A stretch of 64,000 nt of DNA. Origin: Bryobacter sp. (lineage in GTDB: Bacteria; Acidobacteriota; Terriglobia; Bryobacterales; Bryobacteraceae). Below are positions 50,257-58,911 of this stretch, one piece after another. The stretch lies in the NCBI GenBank assembly GCA_022843625.1, contig JALHNH010000032.1, positions 1 to 64,000 on the forward strand, read 5' to 3'. Numbering within the stretch: the stretch's first letter is position 1; each line of letters opens with the position of its first letter. The position numbers and the translations under genes are program-made. The notes under the pieces are model-generated. The model did not search any database, was not told the origin of the DNA, and was given only the letters and a program-made list of their open reading frames with translations.

Positions 50257-51666
50257 CTATCGAAGTTCCATTTCAGCGAGCCGCTGACGTGCTTTGGCTG
50301 ATACCGGGTTCACTTCGAGATAACGCCGCAGGAGAGCTTGCGCTTCTTTAGCCGGCCGAATCACGCTCAAATTCAATACGGCCTCTTCGATGCCTGGGTT
50401 GGCCGCAAGCGCACGCTCCCACAATCGCCCAGCCTCTGCTGTGCGGCCTTGTTTCGCGAAGTAGGTCCCCAGATTGACCAGCGCCGAAGTCTCGTACGGA
50501 TTCTGCTTCAGCACCGATTCGTAAAGCAGCGCAGACTTTGCCGCATCCGGTTCTAGCACTGCCAGCCGAAGCTGCACCGGCCAATCCTGTGGGCTCGCTC
50601 GCAAAAGATATTCCCGAGCGCGCTTGTCGCCCATCTCGGCGTAAGCAAGCCCCAGCGCACGATCGTCGGCTGTCCCAAGAAACGCTTTGAGCGAGCCCTG
50701 AGCCGGCTCGGGATCTGGGCGCCGCCTTCCGGGAATGCTGTGATTGGTCATCACTCCGTGGCCTGCGTCAATAGCTTTTGTTCGTGGCATGTGACAAGTC
50801 ACACATCGCTCGCTCTTGTTGTGCGCCTTTTCGTGACAACCGAGGCAGGCTTGCTGAGAACGATCGGCATTGGTATGGGGCTCATGACAAGTCCCGCACC
50901 AAAGCACATCCCCTGTCGCCATCTTGCACGCACTCCCTGCCAGCTTCTCCACATGGCTGGTCACCTTCAGGTCGCGCCTTCCGATCGCCGAAACGAAATA
51001 CGATGCGTAATCAGACAACAAGTCGCCGGCCTTGTAATCTGAAATTTTGCGGCCCGCCCTCTCGATCCTCGCCTCTCCCGTCAAATGGCACTGGCTGCAC
51101 ACCGCATCGCGACGCTCCGGCTCAAGCTTCGCCGGGTTCACCATCTTTGCCCCAGCAGGATCCTTGACATGCTCGCTGCCCGGCCCATGGCATCGCTCAC
51201 ACGACACACCGTTTTCGAGAAACGGCGGTTCGCCAAAGCGGTTCTGCGTGCCCAGCACCGGCCTCACCCGGCTGCTATGGCATTGAAGGCACGATGGCTC
51301 AACAGCCCGCGTAAGATGAATCGTTGCCTCCTTCTCATAACCGGGTGAGGCATCCCACTTCTGCTTCTGCTCGTACCAGGTAACGGGCAACTCAAACAGA
51401 TGGCCTTCGTGTGCCCGCACATAGCTGCGCCCTGCCGCATTCGAACCAATGAAGTAGTTCATAGCTGAGGAGCCACCATCGAAAAACAAGCGGTTATTGG
51501 CGATCCGGTAGCGATGCCCGGCAGCACTAAATTCAGCGGGAGCCAGCATCTCCACCCGTCCGCTGGATTTCGCCATCGCAGTCTGAGCATAGGCATCATA
51601 GATCCCAACATGGCAGGACCGGCACATTTGACTCCCGATAAAGACGGCCGCGACAGACAGAAGCAT
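50257..51666 (-). CDS. Multiheme cytochrome c with C-terminal TPR repeats
   Basis: 469 residues from ATG 51666 (MLLSVAAVFIGSQMCRSCHVG), taken because it gives a signal-like start and the first heme follows; the frame is open 63 codons upstream without a signal. Seven heme-c motifs: CRSCH, CLQCH, CERCH, CSQCH, CGTCH, CLGCH and CVTCH, of the cytochrome c554/c3-like type. After residue about 370 two TPR-like repeats follow (LVNLGTYFAKQGRTAEAGRL). A periplasmic electron carrier or nitrite/hydroxylamine reductase relative; donor and acceptor unknown. First gene of the trio. Confidence 0.85.
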   Translation of the reverse strand: MLLSVAAVFIGSQMCRSCHVGIYDAYAQTAMAKSSGRVEMLAPAEFSAAGHRYRIANNRLFFDGGSSAMNYFIGSNAAGRSYVRAHEGHLFELPVTWYEQKQKWDASPGYEKEATIHLTRAVEPSCLQCHSSRVRPVLGTQNRFGEPPFLENGVSCERCHGPGSEHVKDPAGAKMVNPAKLEPERRDAVCSQCHLTGEARIERAGRKISDYKAGDLLSDYASYFVSAIGRRDLKVTSHVEKLAGSACKMATGDVLWCGTCHEPHTNADRSQQACLGCHEKAHNKSERCVTCHMPRTKAIDAGHGVMTNHSIPGRRRPDPEPAQGSLKAFLGTADDRALGLAYAEMGDKRAREYLLRASPQDWPVQLRLAVLEPDAAKSALLYESVLKQNPYETSALVNLGTYFAKQGRTAEAGRLWERALAANPGIEEAVLNLSVIRPAKEAQALLRRYLEVNPVSAKARQRLAEMELR

Positions 51667-51738
51667 AGGCTTAGCTGGACCCGATTCTAGCACTCGAAGT
51701 TTCGCTAAATGGGCGATAATTATGGAAGGAGATTTCGC

Positions 51739-51966
51739 ATGATTCGAAGCCAATCGGCCATCACCGATCAGGAGCGCTCTACACGCCGCGCCGATGTCGA
51801 TGAATCCCTTGCGACCTTGAAGCTTGAAGGCCTTGAGCCCTGCGCTGAGACCCAATCTTTAGGCCAGCGATACATTGACGGCGAACTCACCGTGATGGAA
51901 CTTGGTGCGGAAATCCGTTTGTTAAATGCCCGAAATTTCCGACCCGTATCTTTATCCCGGGACTAG
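51739..51966 (+). CDS. VbhA-like antitoxin of a Fic toxin
   Basis: 75 residues from ATG 51739 (GAAGGAG 8 bases upstream); an earlier ATG at 51709 would add 10 residues. The family inhibitory motif [ST]xxxE[GN] is present as TLKLEG inside DESLATLKLEGLEP, where the Glu would block the Fic ATP site. The final ARNFRPVSLSRD overlaps the Fic start by 41 bases. VbhA antitoxins form tight complexes with Fic/VbhT toxins that AMPylate or phosphorylate targets. Function by analogy. Confidence 0.85.
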   Translation: MIRSQSAITDQERSTRRADVDESLATLKLEGLEPCAETQSLGQRYIDGELTVMELGAEIRLLNARNFRPVSLSRD

Positions 51967-52306
51967 TATCCGTCGCAACCTCTTCGGCTCTGCCCAGTTC
52001 ATTGAATTGGCTCTCGGCGGCATCCTCGAAAAACTCCCGCGCGAAAACTTCCTCCAGCGCCTCGACCGCGAAGCTTTCGCCAGCCGCTGTGGCTGGTACT
52101 TCGGTGAGATCAACGCCATCCATCCCTTTCGCGAAGGCAACGGGCGCACCCAACGCGAATTCCTCCGCCAACTTGCCGCCCAGGCTGGATATTCGCTCGA
52201 TTGGCGGCGCGTCGATCGGGACACCATGACCACCGCTTCCCGCCTGAGCTTCTCAACCGGCGACAACCATAGCATGATCGAAATCATCCGTGCCTGCACT
52301 CGCTAG
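51926..52306 (+). CDS. Fic-family protein with internal deletion
   Basis: 126 residues; complete Fic toxins are about 190-200. The N-terminal SDPYLYPGTSIRRNLFG and the catalytic HPFREGNGRTQREF (about 75-88) match other Fic proteins, but the stretch between them is missing the helices and the target-docking flap (usual HLFQDVYPWAG and VRISKG) of about 65 residues; the frame stays open across the junction. Catalytic His and the Arg are retained. Whether it is active, or an inert remnant, is unclear. Overlaps the antitoxin gene. Confidence 0.85.
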   Translation: MPEISDPYLYPGTSIRRNLFGSAQFIELALGGILEKLPRENFLQRLDREAFASRCGWYFGEINAIHPFREGNGRTQREFLRQLAAQAGYSLDWRRVDRDTMTTASRLSFSTGDNHSMIEIIRACTR

Positions 52307-52330
52307 CCCGGTTGCGCGATCCTATAGAAG

Positions 52331-53002
52331 ATGCAGTTAGCCCAGTGGATCGACCACACCCTCTTACGCCCCGACGCGACAGAAGCCGATATCGCCCAGT
52401 TATGCGAAGAGGCGGTGCAGTACAATTTTTTCAGTGTTTGCGTTAACCCCTATTGGGTTGCTTATGCCGTTAATGCTCTTGGCGACTCTGAAGTCAAAGT
52501 CTGCACTGTTGTCGGTTTTCCCCTGGGTGCCACCTCAGGTGCTGTCAAAAGCTTTGAAGCTCACCGCGCAATTCAGCATGGGGCCGCAGAGATCGACATG
52601 GTCATCAACATCGGTGCTCTCAAGAGTGGGCTCTATAGCGACGTAGAAACGGACATCAAATCAACAGCCGAGCTCACCCATCTCGCGGGCGGCAAACTGA
52701 AGGTCATCCTCGAAACAGGCCTCCTGACAAACCTTGAAAAAGAAAACGCCTGCCGCATCTGCTCCGCCGCCGGGGCCGACTTCGTCAAGACCTCAACCGG
52801 CTTTGCCAAAGGTGGAGCCACGGTCGAAGACATTCATCTCATGCGCGGTATCGTCAGCCCTAAAATGGGGATCAAGGCCAGCGGCGGAGTGCGCACTTAC
52901 GAAGACGCCATCCGCATGATCGAAGCCGGGGCCACCCGCATTGGCGCTTCCGCAAGCATCGCCATCGTTACCGGAAAACCCGCAACAGGATCCAGCTACT
53001 GA
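52331..53002 (+). CDS. deoC: Deoxyribose-phosphate aldolase
   Basis: 223 residues. IDHTLLRPDATEADIAQLCEEA at the start (in parts), FPLGATSG, EIDMVINIG with the Asp, and Schiff-base Lys in ADFVKTSTGF, then GIKASGGVRTYEDA. A class I aldolase splitting deoxyribose-5-phosphate to acetaldehyde and glyceraldehyde-3-phosphate in nucleoside salvage. The stop shares a base with the next start (TGATG), so translation is coupled to the phosphatase gene. Confidence 0.97.
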   Translation: MQLAQWIDHTLLRPDATEADIAQLCEEAVQYNFFSVCVNPYWVAYAVNALGDSEVKVCTVVGFPLGATSGAVKSFEAHRAIQHGAAEIDMVINIGALKSGLYSDVETDIKSTAELTHLAGGKLKVILETGLLTNLEKENACRICSAAGADFVKTSTGFAKGGATVEDIHLMRGIVSPKMGIKASGGVRTYEDAIRMIEAGATRIGASASIAIVTGKPATGSSY

Positions 53003-54750
53003 TGGCCAAAGCCTCCGAAAGAAACGTTCGCTTCGAAGAACGCGCTGACCTGCTGGACTTCCTGCTTGAAGTTGCAGACTCCACCGCTTCTACCCTCGAT
53101 CTCGACCAGGTTCTGGACCATGTCGCCGATGTAATCCATCGCGTCATCGGCTTCGACCTCTTCGCGATCCTTCTTTACAGCGACCGCTCCAAGAACCTCA
53201 AAGTTCGCTACTCGATCGGCCACCGCGACGAACTCGTTCGCACGCTTGCCATCAAGTTCGGCGAAGGCCTGGTGGGCGCTGCCGCAGAAAGCCGCAAACC
53301 GGTAAACGTCGGAGACGTACGGGTCGATACCCGCTACCTCAATGCCCTTGACCCGGTGCGCAGCGAACTCGCCGTTCCGATGGTTGCCCGTGGCCGCCTG
53401 GTGGGCGTCATCGATCTCGAAAGCACCCGCCTCGAAGCCTATGGCAAGCGCGAAGAAGCCCTGCTCACCCTCATTGCCAGCCGCGTCGCATCGGCCGTAG
53501 ACAACGCCCGCCTCTACAAGCGCGTTGAACAAAATCACAAGACTCTCAAGGTCCTCACTCAACTCACCAAAGAGTTCTCATCTATTCTGGATCTCGACTC
53601 GCTGCTCGAAAAGATCGCCAGTGGCGTACGCAGCCTCGTGCACTATGACGGCTTCAGCGTCCTGCTCGTCGATGACGGCGAACAGGTGCTCAAGAACCGC
53701 TTTAGCCTGCGCTTTGACGAACGTAAGACCGAAGACATCCCCTTGAGCCGTGGCGTCACCGGCGCAGCCGTTAGAGCTCGCCACGCCATCCGCGTCGCTG
53801 ACACCGCAACCGACGAACGCTACATCGAAACCGCCAGCGGTATCCGCAGCGAAGTCGCTGTACCGCTCATCGTCAACGACCGTGTCATCGGCGTCATGGA
53901 CATCGAAAGCGAACGCGTCAATTTCTTTACGGAAGAACACTCCCGCACCCTCGGCCTCCTCGCCCCGCAGGTCGCCGCCAGCATCGAAAACGCCCGTCTC
54001 TACGAAGAAGTCGCCTCCCGCCAAAAGAGCATGGAGGACGATCTCACGGCCGCCCGCCGCGTCCAGAGCCTCCTGCTTCCGCAGGAAGCCCCCGAAATCC
54101 ATGGCCTCGACATTGGTATGGGTATGCGGCCGGCCCGCGAGGTAACAGGCGACATTTACGACGTCTTTGAAATCGAAGAGAAGGTCGCACTGATTGCCTT
54201 TGGCGACTCCAGCGGCAAGGGCGCTGCTGCAGCTCTTTACGGCGCCATGGTCTCCGGCCTGCTTCGCAGCATGGCCTACCGCCGCCTCACGCCAGCCAAG
54301 ATGATGAAGGTCCTCAACGATCGGCTCTGCGAGCGCCGTGTCGATGGCCAGTACGTCACCTTGCTGCTGGTGCGCTGGGATGCTGAAGCGAAAAAACTCA
54401 CCTTCGCCAGTGCCGGTGGCGGCTTGCCCCTGCTGATGCGCGACGGCGAGGTCAGCCGCCTCCATCTCGAGGGAGTTCCCCTCGGTCTCCTCGAGCATCG
54501 CGAATACGATGACATTACTCACGAAGTCCAAACGGGTGACCGCATTGGCCTCTTTAGCGACGGCTTCGAAGATCAGACCAACGCCGCCGGTGACGTCTAC
54601 GGCCAGACCGAACTCGTCCGCCACTTCCGCAAATACCGCAAAATCGCGCCCGCATCCATCTTCAACAAGATGCTCGCCGAACTCGATCTCTTCCGCGCTG
54701 GCGTCCCCATCCAGGACGACCAGAGCGCTCTTATTTTGAAAGTGAAGTAG
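53002..54750 (+). CDS. Two-GAF-domain SpoIIE-type serine phosphatase (RsbU/RsbP-like)
   Basis: 582 residues. GAF1 about 18-170 (VADVIHRVIGFDLFAILLYS), GAF2 about 180-340 (EKIASGVRSLVHYDGFSVLL), a short coiled linker (ASRQKSMEDDLTAARRVQSLLLPQE) and PP2C/SpoIIE about 375-580 with GDIYDVFE, IAFGDSSGKGAAAALYGAM and IGLFSDGFEDQ supplying the Asp metal ligands. It probably senses a small ligand or redox state and dephosphorylates an anti-anti-sigma or similar protein. No partner genes nearby. Located between deoC and lysA. Confidence 0.93.
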   Translation: MAKASERNVRFEERADLLDFLLEVADSTASTLDLDQVLDHVADVIHRVIGFDLFAILLYSDRSKNLKVRYSIGHRDELVRTLAIKFGEGLVGAAAESRKPVNVGDVRVDTRYLNALDPVRSELAVPMVARGRLVGVIDLESTRLEAYGKREEALLTLIASRVASAVDNARLYKRVEQNHKTLKVLTQLTKEFSSILDLDSLLEKIASGVRSLVHYDGFSVLLVDDGEQVLKNRFSLRFDERKTEDIPLSRGVTGAAVRARHAIRVADTATDERYIETASGIRSEVAVPLIVNDRVIGVMDIESERVNFFTEEHSRTLGLLAPQVAASIENARLYEEVASRQKSMEDDLTAARRVQSLLLPQEAPEIHGLDIGMGMRPAREVTGDIYDVFEIEEKVALIAFGDSSGKGAAAALYGAMVSGLLRSMAYRRLTPAKMMKVLNDRLCERRVDGQYVTLLLVRWDAEAKKLTFASAGGGLPLLMRDGEVSRLHLEGVPLGLLEHREYDDITHEVQTGDRIGLFSDGFEDQTNAAGDVYGQTELVRHFRKYRKIAPASIFNKMLAELDLFRAGVPIQDDQSALILKVK

Positions 54751-54753
54751 GGA

Positions 54754-55995
54754 ATGAATTACGAATATCGCAACCGGCGTCTCTGCGTCGAAGGGGTAGA
54801 ACTTTCCGAAATCGCCAGTCAGTGCGGCACCCCAACTTATGTCTATAGCGCTGGCATGATTCGCGAGCGTTATCACGCCTATGCCAACGCCTTCTCAGGC
54901 ATGCCCAGCCGCGTCTGCTACGCCGTTAAGGCCAACTCAAACCTCGCCGTTCTCGCCGTCCTCGCAAAGGAAGGCGCTGGCTTCGACATCGTCAGCGGTG
55001 GCGAACTCTTCCGCGTCCTCCGCGCTGGCGGCAAGGCTTCAAACACAGTCTTCAGCGGAGTCGGCAAAACTGCCGATGAAATCCGCTACGCGATCGAACA
55101 AGGCGTCCACAGCTTCAACTGCGAAAGCTACGCCGAAATCGAAGTCCTCAACCGCGTCGCCGGGGAAACCGGCAAGACAGCTAGCGTCGCACTGCGCGTC
55201 AACCCCGACGTCAACCCCGTCACACACGAATACATTTCAACCGGGCTCAAGGAAAACAAGTTCGGCATCGACATGAGCGTCATCGAGCAGGCCTACGCTC
55301 ATGCCGCCAGCCAGCAGCATCTCAAGGTCACAGGCGTCTCCTGCCACATCGGCTCACAGATGCTCGATTCCGCTCCCATGGTGGAAGCCGTTGAGCGCCT
55401 CCTTGCCCTCGCCCTGCGCCTCAAGGCCAGCGGCCTGCCCATCGACCACATCGACCTTGGGGGTGGCCTCGGCGTCAAATATCAGGCCACCGAAGACACC
55501 CCTTCCATCCACGACGCTGTCGCCAGCATGCGCAAGGTGGTCGAGGCCTCAGGCCTCATCGCCATGGTCGAACCCGGCCGCTCCATCGTCGCTGAATCGG
55601 GCGTCCTGCTCACCAAAGTCCTCTACCGCAAAAACAACGGCGGTAAGGAATTCGCAATCATCGACGCAGCCATGAACGACCTGATTCGCCCCTCTCTCTA
55701 CAAAGCCTTCCACGACGTAGTGCCCGTAATCGAAAACGACCAACCCACCATGGAAGTCGACCTGGTTGGCCCGGTATGCGAAAGCGGCGACTGGATCGCC
55801 AAGAAGCGCACGCTCCCAACTCTCGAAAGCGGTGACCTCCTGGCTGTAAAGACCGCCGGGGCATACGGCTTCGGTATGGCCTCCAACTACAATTCCAGAG
55901 GCCGGGCAGCAGAAGTCCTGGTAGACGGCAGCACCTTCAAGGTAGTGAGAGAACGAGAATCCTGGGAAGACCTGATCCGCGGCGAATCCGCTTAA
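54754..55995 (+). CDS. lysA: Diaminopimelate decarboxylase
   Basis: 413 residues. PLP lysine in VCYAVKANSNLAVL (about 59), HIGSQ, GGGLGVKY and EPGRSIVAESG of the alanine-racemase-like fold, and CESGDWIAK in the C-terminal domain. It decarboxylates meso-diaminopimelate to lysine, the final step. Full length. 3 bases after the phosphatase stop; stop overlaps the convergent VapC stop by four bases (TTAA). Confidence 0.97.
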   Translation: MNYEYRNRRLCVEGVELSEIASQCGTPTYVYSAGMIRERYHAYANAFSGMPSRVCYAVKANSNLAVLAVLAKEGAGFDIVSGGELFRVLRAGGKASNTVFSGVGKTADEIRYAIEQGVHSFNCESYAEIEVLNRVAGETGKTASVALRVNPDVNPVTHEYISTGLKENKFGIDMSVIEQAYAHAASQQHLKVTGVSCHIGSQMLDSAPMVEAVERLLALALRLKASGLPIDHIDLGGGLGVKYQATEDTPSIHDAVASMRKVVEASGLIAMVEPGRSIVAESGVLLTKVLYRKNNGGKEFAIIDAAMNDLIRPSLYKAFHDVVPVIENDQPTMEVDLVGPVCESGDWIAKKRTLPTLESGDLLAVKTAGAYGFGMASNYNSRGRAAEVLVDGSTFKVVRERESWEDLIRGESA

Positions 55996-56378
55996 GCCAC
56001 CTTCACATCGGTAGCCGCAAAATCATTGCCCTTAAACAAAAGAGGCAAATCCTTCTGCTTTGCCAGCGCATAAGCAAAGCAATCCCCCATATTCAACCGC
56101 GCAGGGCGGCCTCTGTATCGCAGAGAAGCTTCAAGCGCAATTCTCGCTTGCGCCGAACTTACTTCTTCTATTAGCACCATGTCTTTCCCAAGCAGTTTGT
56201 CGAAAAGCTCTTCGCCTTCAAGTCCAAGAACAGAATTCAGTTTGACCTGCACTTCCCACCAATTCAATGCGCAAATCAAAACCCGGTCCGCTTGCTTCAA
56301 TTTTTCGCGAAAGTGCTCGCGGTCGGGCTCATTGAACAAAACTGCAAGAATTGCCGATGAGTCTGCCACCAGGGTCAT
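55992..56378 (-). CDS. VapC-type toxin (PIN-domain RNase)
   Basis: 128 residues. PIN-domain acidic residues: Asp of LVADSSAILAVLFNEP, Glu/Asp near 37-43, and Asp in LNMGDCFAYALAK (about 98). An endoribonuclease inhibited by VapB. Start overlaps the antitoxin stop by four bases (ATGA). Position and pairing make a type II toxin-antitoxin system. Confidence 0.93.
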   Translation of the reverse strand: MTLVADSSAILAVLFNEPDREHFREKLKQADRVLICALNWWEVQVKLNSVLGLEGEELFDKLLGKDMVLIEEVSSAQARIALEASLRYRGRPARLNMGDCFAYALAKQKDLPLLFKGNDFAATDVKVA

Positions 56379-56638
56379 TTTGGCAACCCATCTTCGTCGT
56401 ACAGATCGTCATCGGTCAGCAAGGGCCCAATGCGTGGCAGGCTCCACAATTCCAAGAGCAGTTCATCGATCTGCTTCCACTTTTCTTCCTTCTCGATTTG
56501 CTTCTTCTGCTTTTGCCGTTCCAGTTCTCCTCGAACGGCTAGAGCCACCGCATCAGTCACAGAAAGTTGCGTAACTTCAGAAAGCTGCCGAATCTGAGAG
56601 GTGACATCCTCCCGACGGATCTGAATTGGGGCTTTCAT
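56375..56638 (-). CDS. VapB-like antitoxin
   Basis: 87 residues from ATG 56638 (MKAPIQIRREDVTSQIRQL); the frame is open 13 codons further upstream without a natural start. A ribbon-helix-helix-like N-terminus (LSEVTQLSVTDAVALAVRGEL) with a charged, VapB/Rv0623-type C-terminus (GPLLTDDDLYDEDGLPK) that would fold on VapC. It should repress its own operon. Confidence 0.88.
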   Translation of the reverse strand: MKAPIQIRREDVTSQIRQLSEVTQLSVTDAVALAVRGELERQKQKKQIEKEEKWKQIDELLLELWSLPRIGPLLTDDDLYDEDGLPK

Positions 56639-56669
56639 GATTCTAAATTTATCATGAAAACCCCGAGCA

Positions 56670-57557
56670 TCATGCAAACGACTCGCGCAACAGCTTCAGG
56701 CTTTTCGGAACCGCCGTCATAGCATCCTCATTGCCTTCCATCTCAAGACTCACCCAGCCATTGAACTTGGCAGCCTTCAAAATCCCGGCGATCTTCTTAT
56801 AATCGAGGTCCAGCGTGTACCAGACTCCGCCGCCGTAATACGTCTTGGCCTGCACAATCGACGCATGAGGCGCCAGCTGAGCGATCCCCTCGTAGTAATT
56901 GTCTGGGTAATTTCCCGTGTCGAGATTGATCCCAAGCCACGGCGAATTCACCTTCTTCCAGATGTCCAGCAAAGTTGGGATCTTGGTCGTCAGTCCCCAG
57001 TGGTTCTCGAGAGCAAGCTTTACCCCAGCACTCTCCGCATGGGGAAGAATCGCGCGAATCGAATCCACACACCATCCGATCGCATCCGCTTCCTTATAGC
57101 CGGCAATCGGTGGCTCATCACCCTTGGCCTTCATCAAATCGTCAAAGCTCTTGATCGTCTTCCACCGTCCAGAATTCAGCCGCACACAGGGAATTCCCAA
57201 TTGCGAGGCAAGATCAATGCAGTGCTTGGTATGGTCGATATCCTTCTTGCGTTCTGACGCTTCAGGCGAAACGAAATCCTGGTGAATGGACAGCATCGGC
57301 ATCGCCAGACCCTTGTCAAAGGCGCGCTGCTTGAGCGAATTGAGGTAGCTCTTGTCTTCAGAAGCAAACTGGCGGTGAAGCAGTTCCACACCATCAAAGC
57401 CCATCGTTTGAGCGTGGTCGATCACTTTCTCAAGAGGAAACTTTTCGCCCTTGAAATGCCAGAAAGAGTAGCTGGAGACGGCGATCTTCTGTCGGGATTG
57501 ACCCATCAACAATGGCGCAAGGGATGCCCCAATAGCGGCGCGGCGGGAGATTGACAT
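56670..57557 (-). CDS. Sugar phosphate isomerase/epimerase-family TIM-barrel protein, exported
   Basis: 295 residues. Tat signal (MSISRRAAIGASLAPLLMGQ) with the SRRAAIG twin arginine. AP-endonuclease-2-type barrel: MGFDGVELLHRQF, ENHWGLTTKIPTLLDI and INLDTGNYPD with metal-binding Glu/Asp, and WVSLEMEGNE. A sugar isomerase or epimerase acting in the periplasm. Starts are 16 bases from the divergent Gfo/Idh/MocA gene, so both probably share a short divergent promoter and a pathway. Confidence 0.88.
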   Translation of the reverse strand: MSISRRAAIGASLAPLLMGQSRQKIAVSSYSFWHFKGEKFPLEKVIDHAQTMGFDGVELLHRQFASEDKSYLNSLKQRAFDKGLAMPMLSIHQDFVSPEASERKKDIDHTKHCIDLASQLGIPCVRLNSGRWKTIKSFDDLMKAKGDEPPIAGYKEADAIGWCVDSIRAILPHAESAGVKLALENHWGLTTKIPTLLDIWKKVNSPWLGINLDTGNYPDNYYEGIAQLAPHASIVQAKTYYGGGVWYTLDLDYKKIAGILKAAKFNGWVSLEMEGNEDAMTAVPKSLKLLRESFA

Positions 57558-57573
57558 ATCCTAAGATTAAATC

Positions 57574-58911
57574 ATGTCTTCCCGTAGAGAATTCCTAGAA
57601 GTCAGCGCAATCGGCGGCGCAGTGGCCAATTTGGCCCAAGCTCAGAAAACATCGCCGAACGACAAAATCCGCGTCGGTTGCATCGGTATGGGCAACATGG
57701 GCCTCGGCGACGTCAAAACCATTTCCACCGTCCCCGGTGTCGAGTTCGTCGCCGTCGCCGACATCTACGAAGGCCGCCTCACCAACGCGAAGGAACTCTT
57801 CGGCAAGCAGATCTTCACGACGCGCGACTACCGCGAAATCCTCGCCCGCCCCGACATCGACGCCGTCATCATCGCAACGCCCGACCACTGGCACGCAACC
57901 CAGGCCGTCGACGCCCTCAAGGCCGGCAAGCACGTCTACTGTCAGAAGCCAATGGTGCAAGACCCCGCCGATGGCCACAAAGTCATCGCCGCCGAAAAAG
58001 CTTCCGGCAAGATCCTCCAGGTCGGCAGCCAGCGCGTCAGCTCGATCCTCTACAGCCGCCTCCGCGAGGTTATCAAAGAAGGCAAGATCGGCGAAATCCG
58101 CATGATCGAAGCCTTCTACGATCGCAACTCCGCCCTGGGCGCATGGCAGTACGTCATCCCCTACGACGCCTCACCCAAGACCGTCGACTGGGACACCTTC
58201 ATCGGCTCGGCCAAGAAGCGCCCCTTCGAACCCATCCGCCTCTTCCGCTGGCGCAACTACCAGGACTACGGCACAGGCATCGCCGGCGACCTCTTCGTCC
58301 ACCTCTTCAGCGGCATCCATTACGTCATGGACTCTAACGGCCCCGAGCGCGTCTTCGCCTCCGGCGGTACTTACTATTGGAACGACGGCCGCGACGTACC
58401 CGATCTCATGATCGGCCTCTACGACTACCCCAAGACCGACAAGCACGGCGCACACCAGATCACCCTGCGTGTGAACTTTGAAGCCGGCACCGGTGGCGGT
58501 CAAAGCTTCCGTTTCGTAGGAACTGAAGGCTACATCACCCTCGATGTCTCCAGCGGCTTCACCGTCACCTCGACCCCACGCGAAGCCCGTCCCGGCTACG
58601 ACCTCCAGCCCTTCCCCAAGCACGTCCGCGACAACTTCCTGAGCGAATACTCGAAGAAGTATCCCGACCAGAAGCCCAGCGCCGACTCAATGCGCCCCTC
58701 CACAAGCTACAGCTACAAACTCCCGGCTGGCTACACGGAGCAATACGCTCACCACGCCAACTTCATCGACGCCATCCGCAACAACCGCCCGGTAGTGGAA
58801 GACGCCACCTTCGGCCTCCGAGCCGCAGCCCCGGCCCTGCTCAGCAACATGAGCTACTTCGAAAAGCGCCAGGTCCAGTGGGACCCGATCGCCATGAAGG
58901 TCAAGTCCTAA
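57574..58911 (+). CDS. Gfo/Idh/MocA-family oxidoreductase, Tat-exported
   Basis: 445 residues. Twin-arginine signal MSSRREFLEVSAIGGAVA, then the NAD(P) Rossmann domain (RVGCIGMGNMGLGDV, VAVADIYEGRL), the catalytic Lys of CQKPMVQDP, and the sheet domain containing GDLFVHLFSGIHYVMDSN. Longer than the 3809 paralogue, with a C-terminal extension seen in acidobacterial and planctomycete homologues. Partner of the divergent isomerase in sugar conversion by context; the substrate is unknown. Confidence 0.93.
   Translation: MSSRREFLEVSAIGGAVANLAQAQKTSPNDKIRVGCIGMGNMGLGDVKTISTVPGVEFVAVADIYEGRLTNAKELFGKQIFTTRDYREILARPDIDAVIIATPDHWHATQAVDALKAGKHVYCQKPMVQDPADGHKVIAAEKASGKILQVGSQRVSSILYSRLREVIKEGKIGEIRMIEAFYDRNSALGAWQYVIPYDASPKTVDWDTFIGSAKKRPFEPIRLFRWRNYQDYGTGIAGDLFVHLFSGIHYVMDSNGPERVFASGGTYYWNDGRDVPDLMIGLYDYPKTDKHGAHQITLRVNFEAGTGGGQSFRFVGTEGYITLDVSSGFTVTSTPREARPGYDLQPFPKHVRDNFLSEYSKKYPDQKPSADSMRPSTSYSYKLPAGYTEQYAHHANFIDAIRNNRPVVEDATFGLRAAAPALLSNMSYFEKRQVQWDPIAMKVKS

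Noticed and set aside
51667..51738. A promoter (GATAAT at about 51713) between the cytochrome and antitoxin genes
   Set aside because: There is a reasonable -10 but the -35 (CTCGAA) is poor, so it was not listed.
53578..54876. 432-codon open frame antisense to the GAF/SpoIIE gene
   Set aside because: Shadow of the true gene on the other strand; composition is acidic/hydrophobic noise and has no domain motif.
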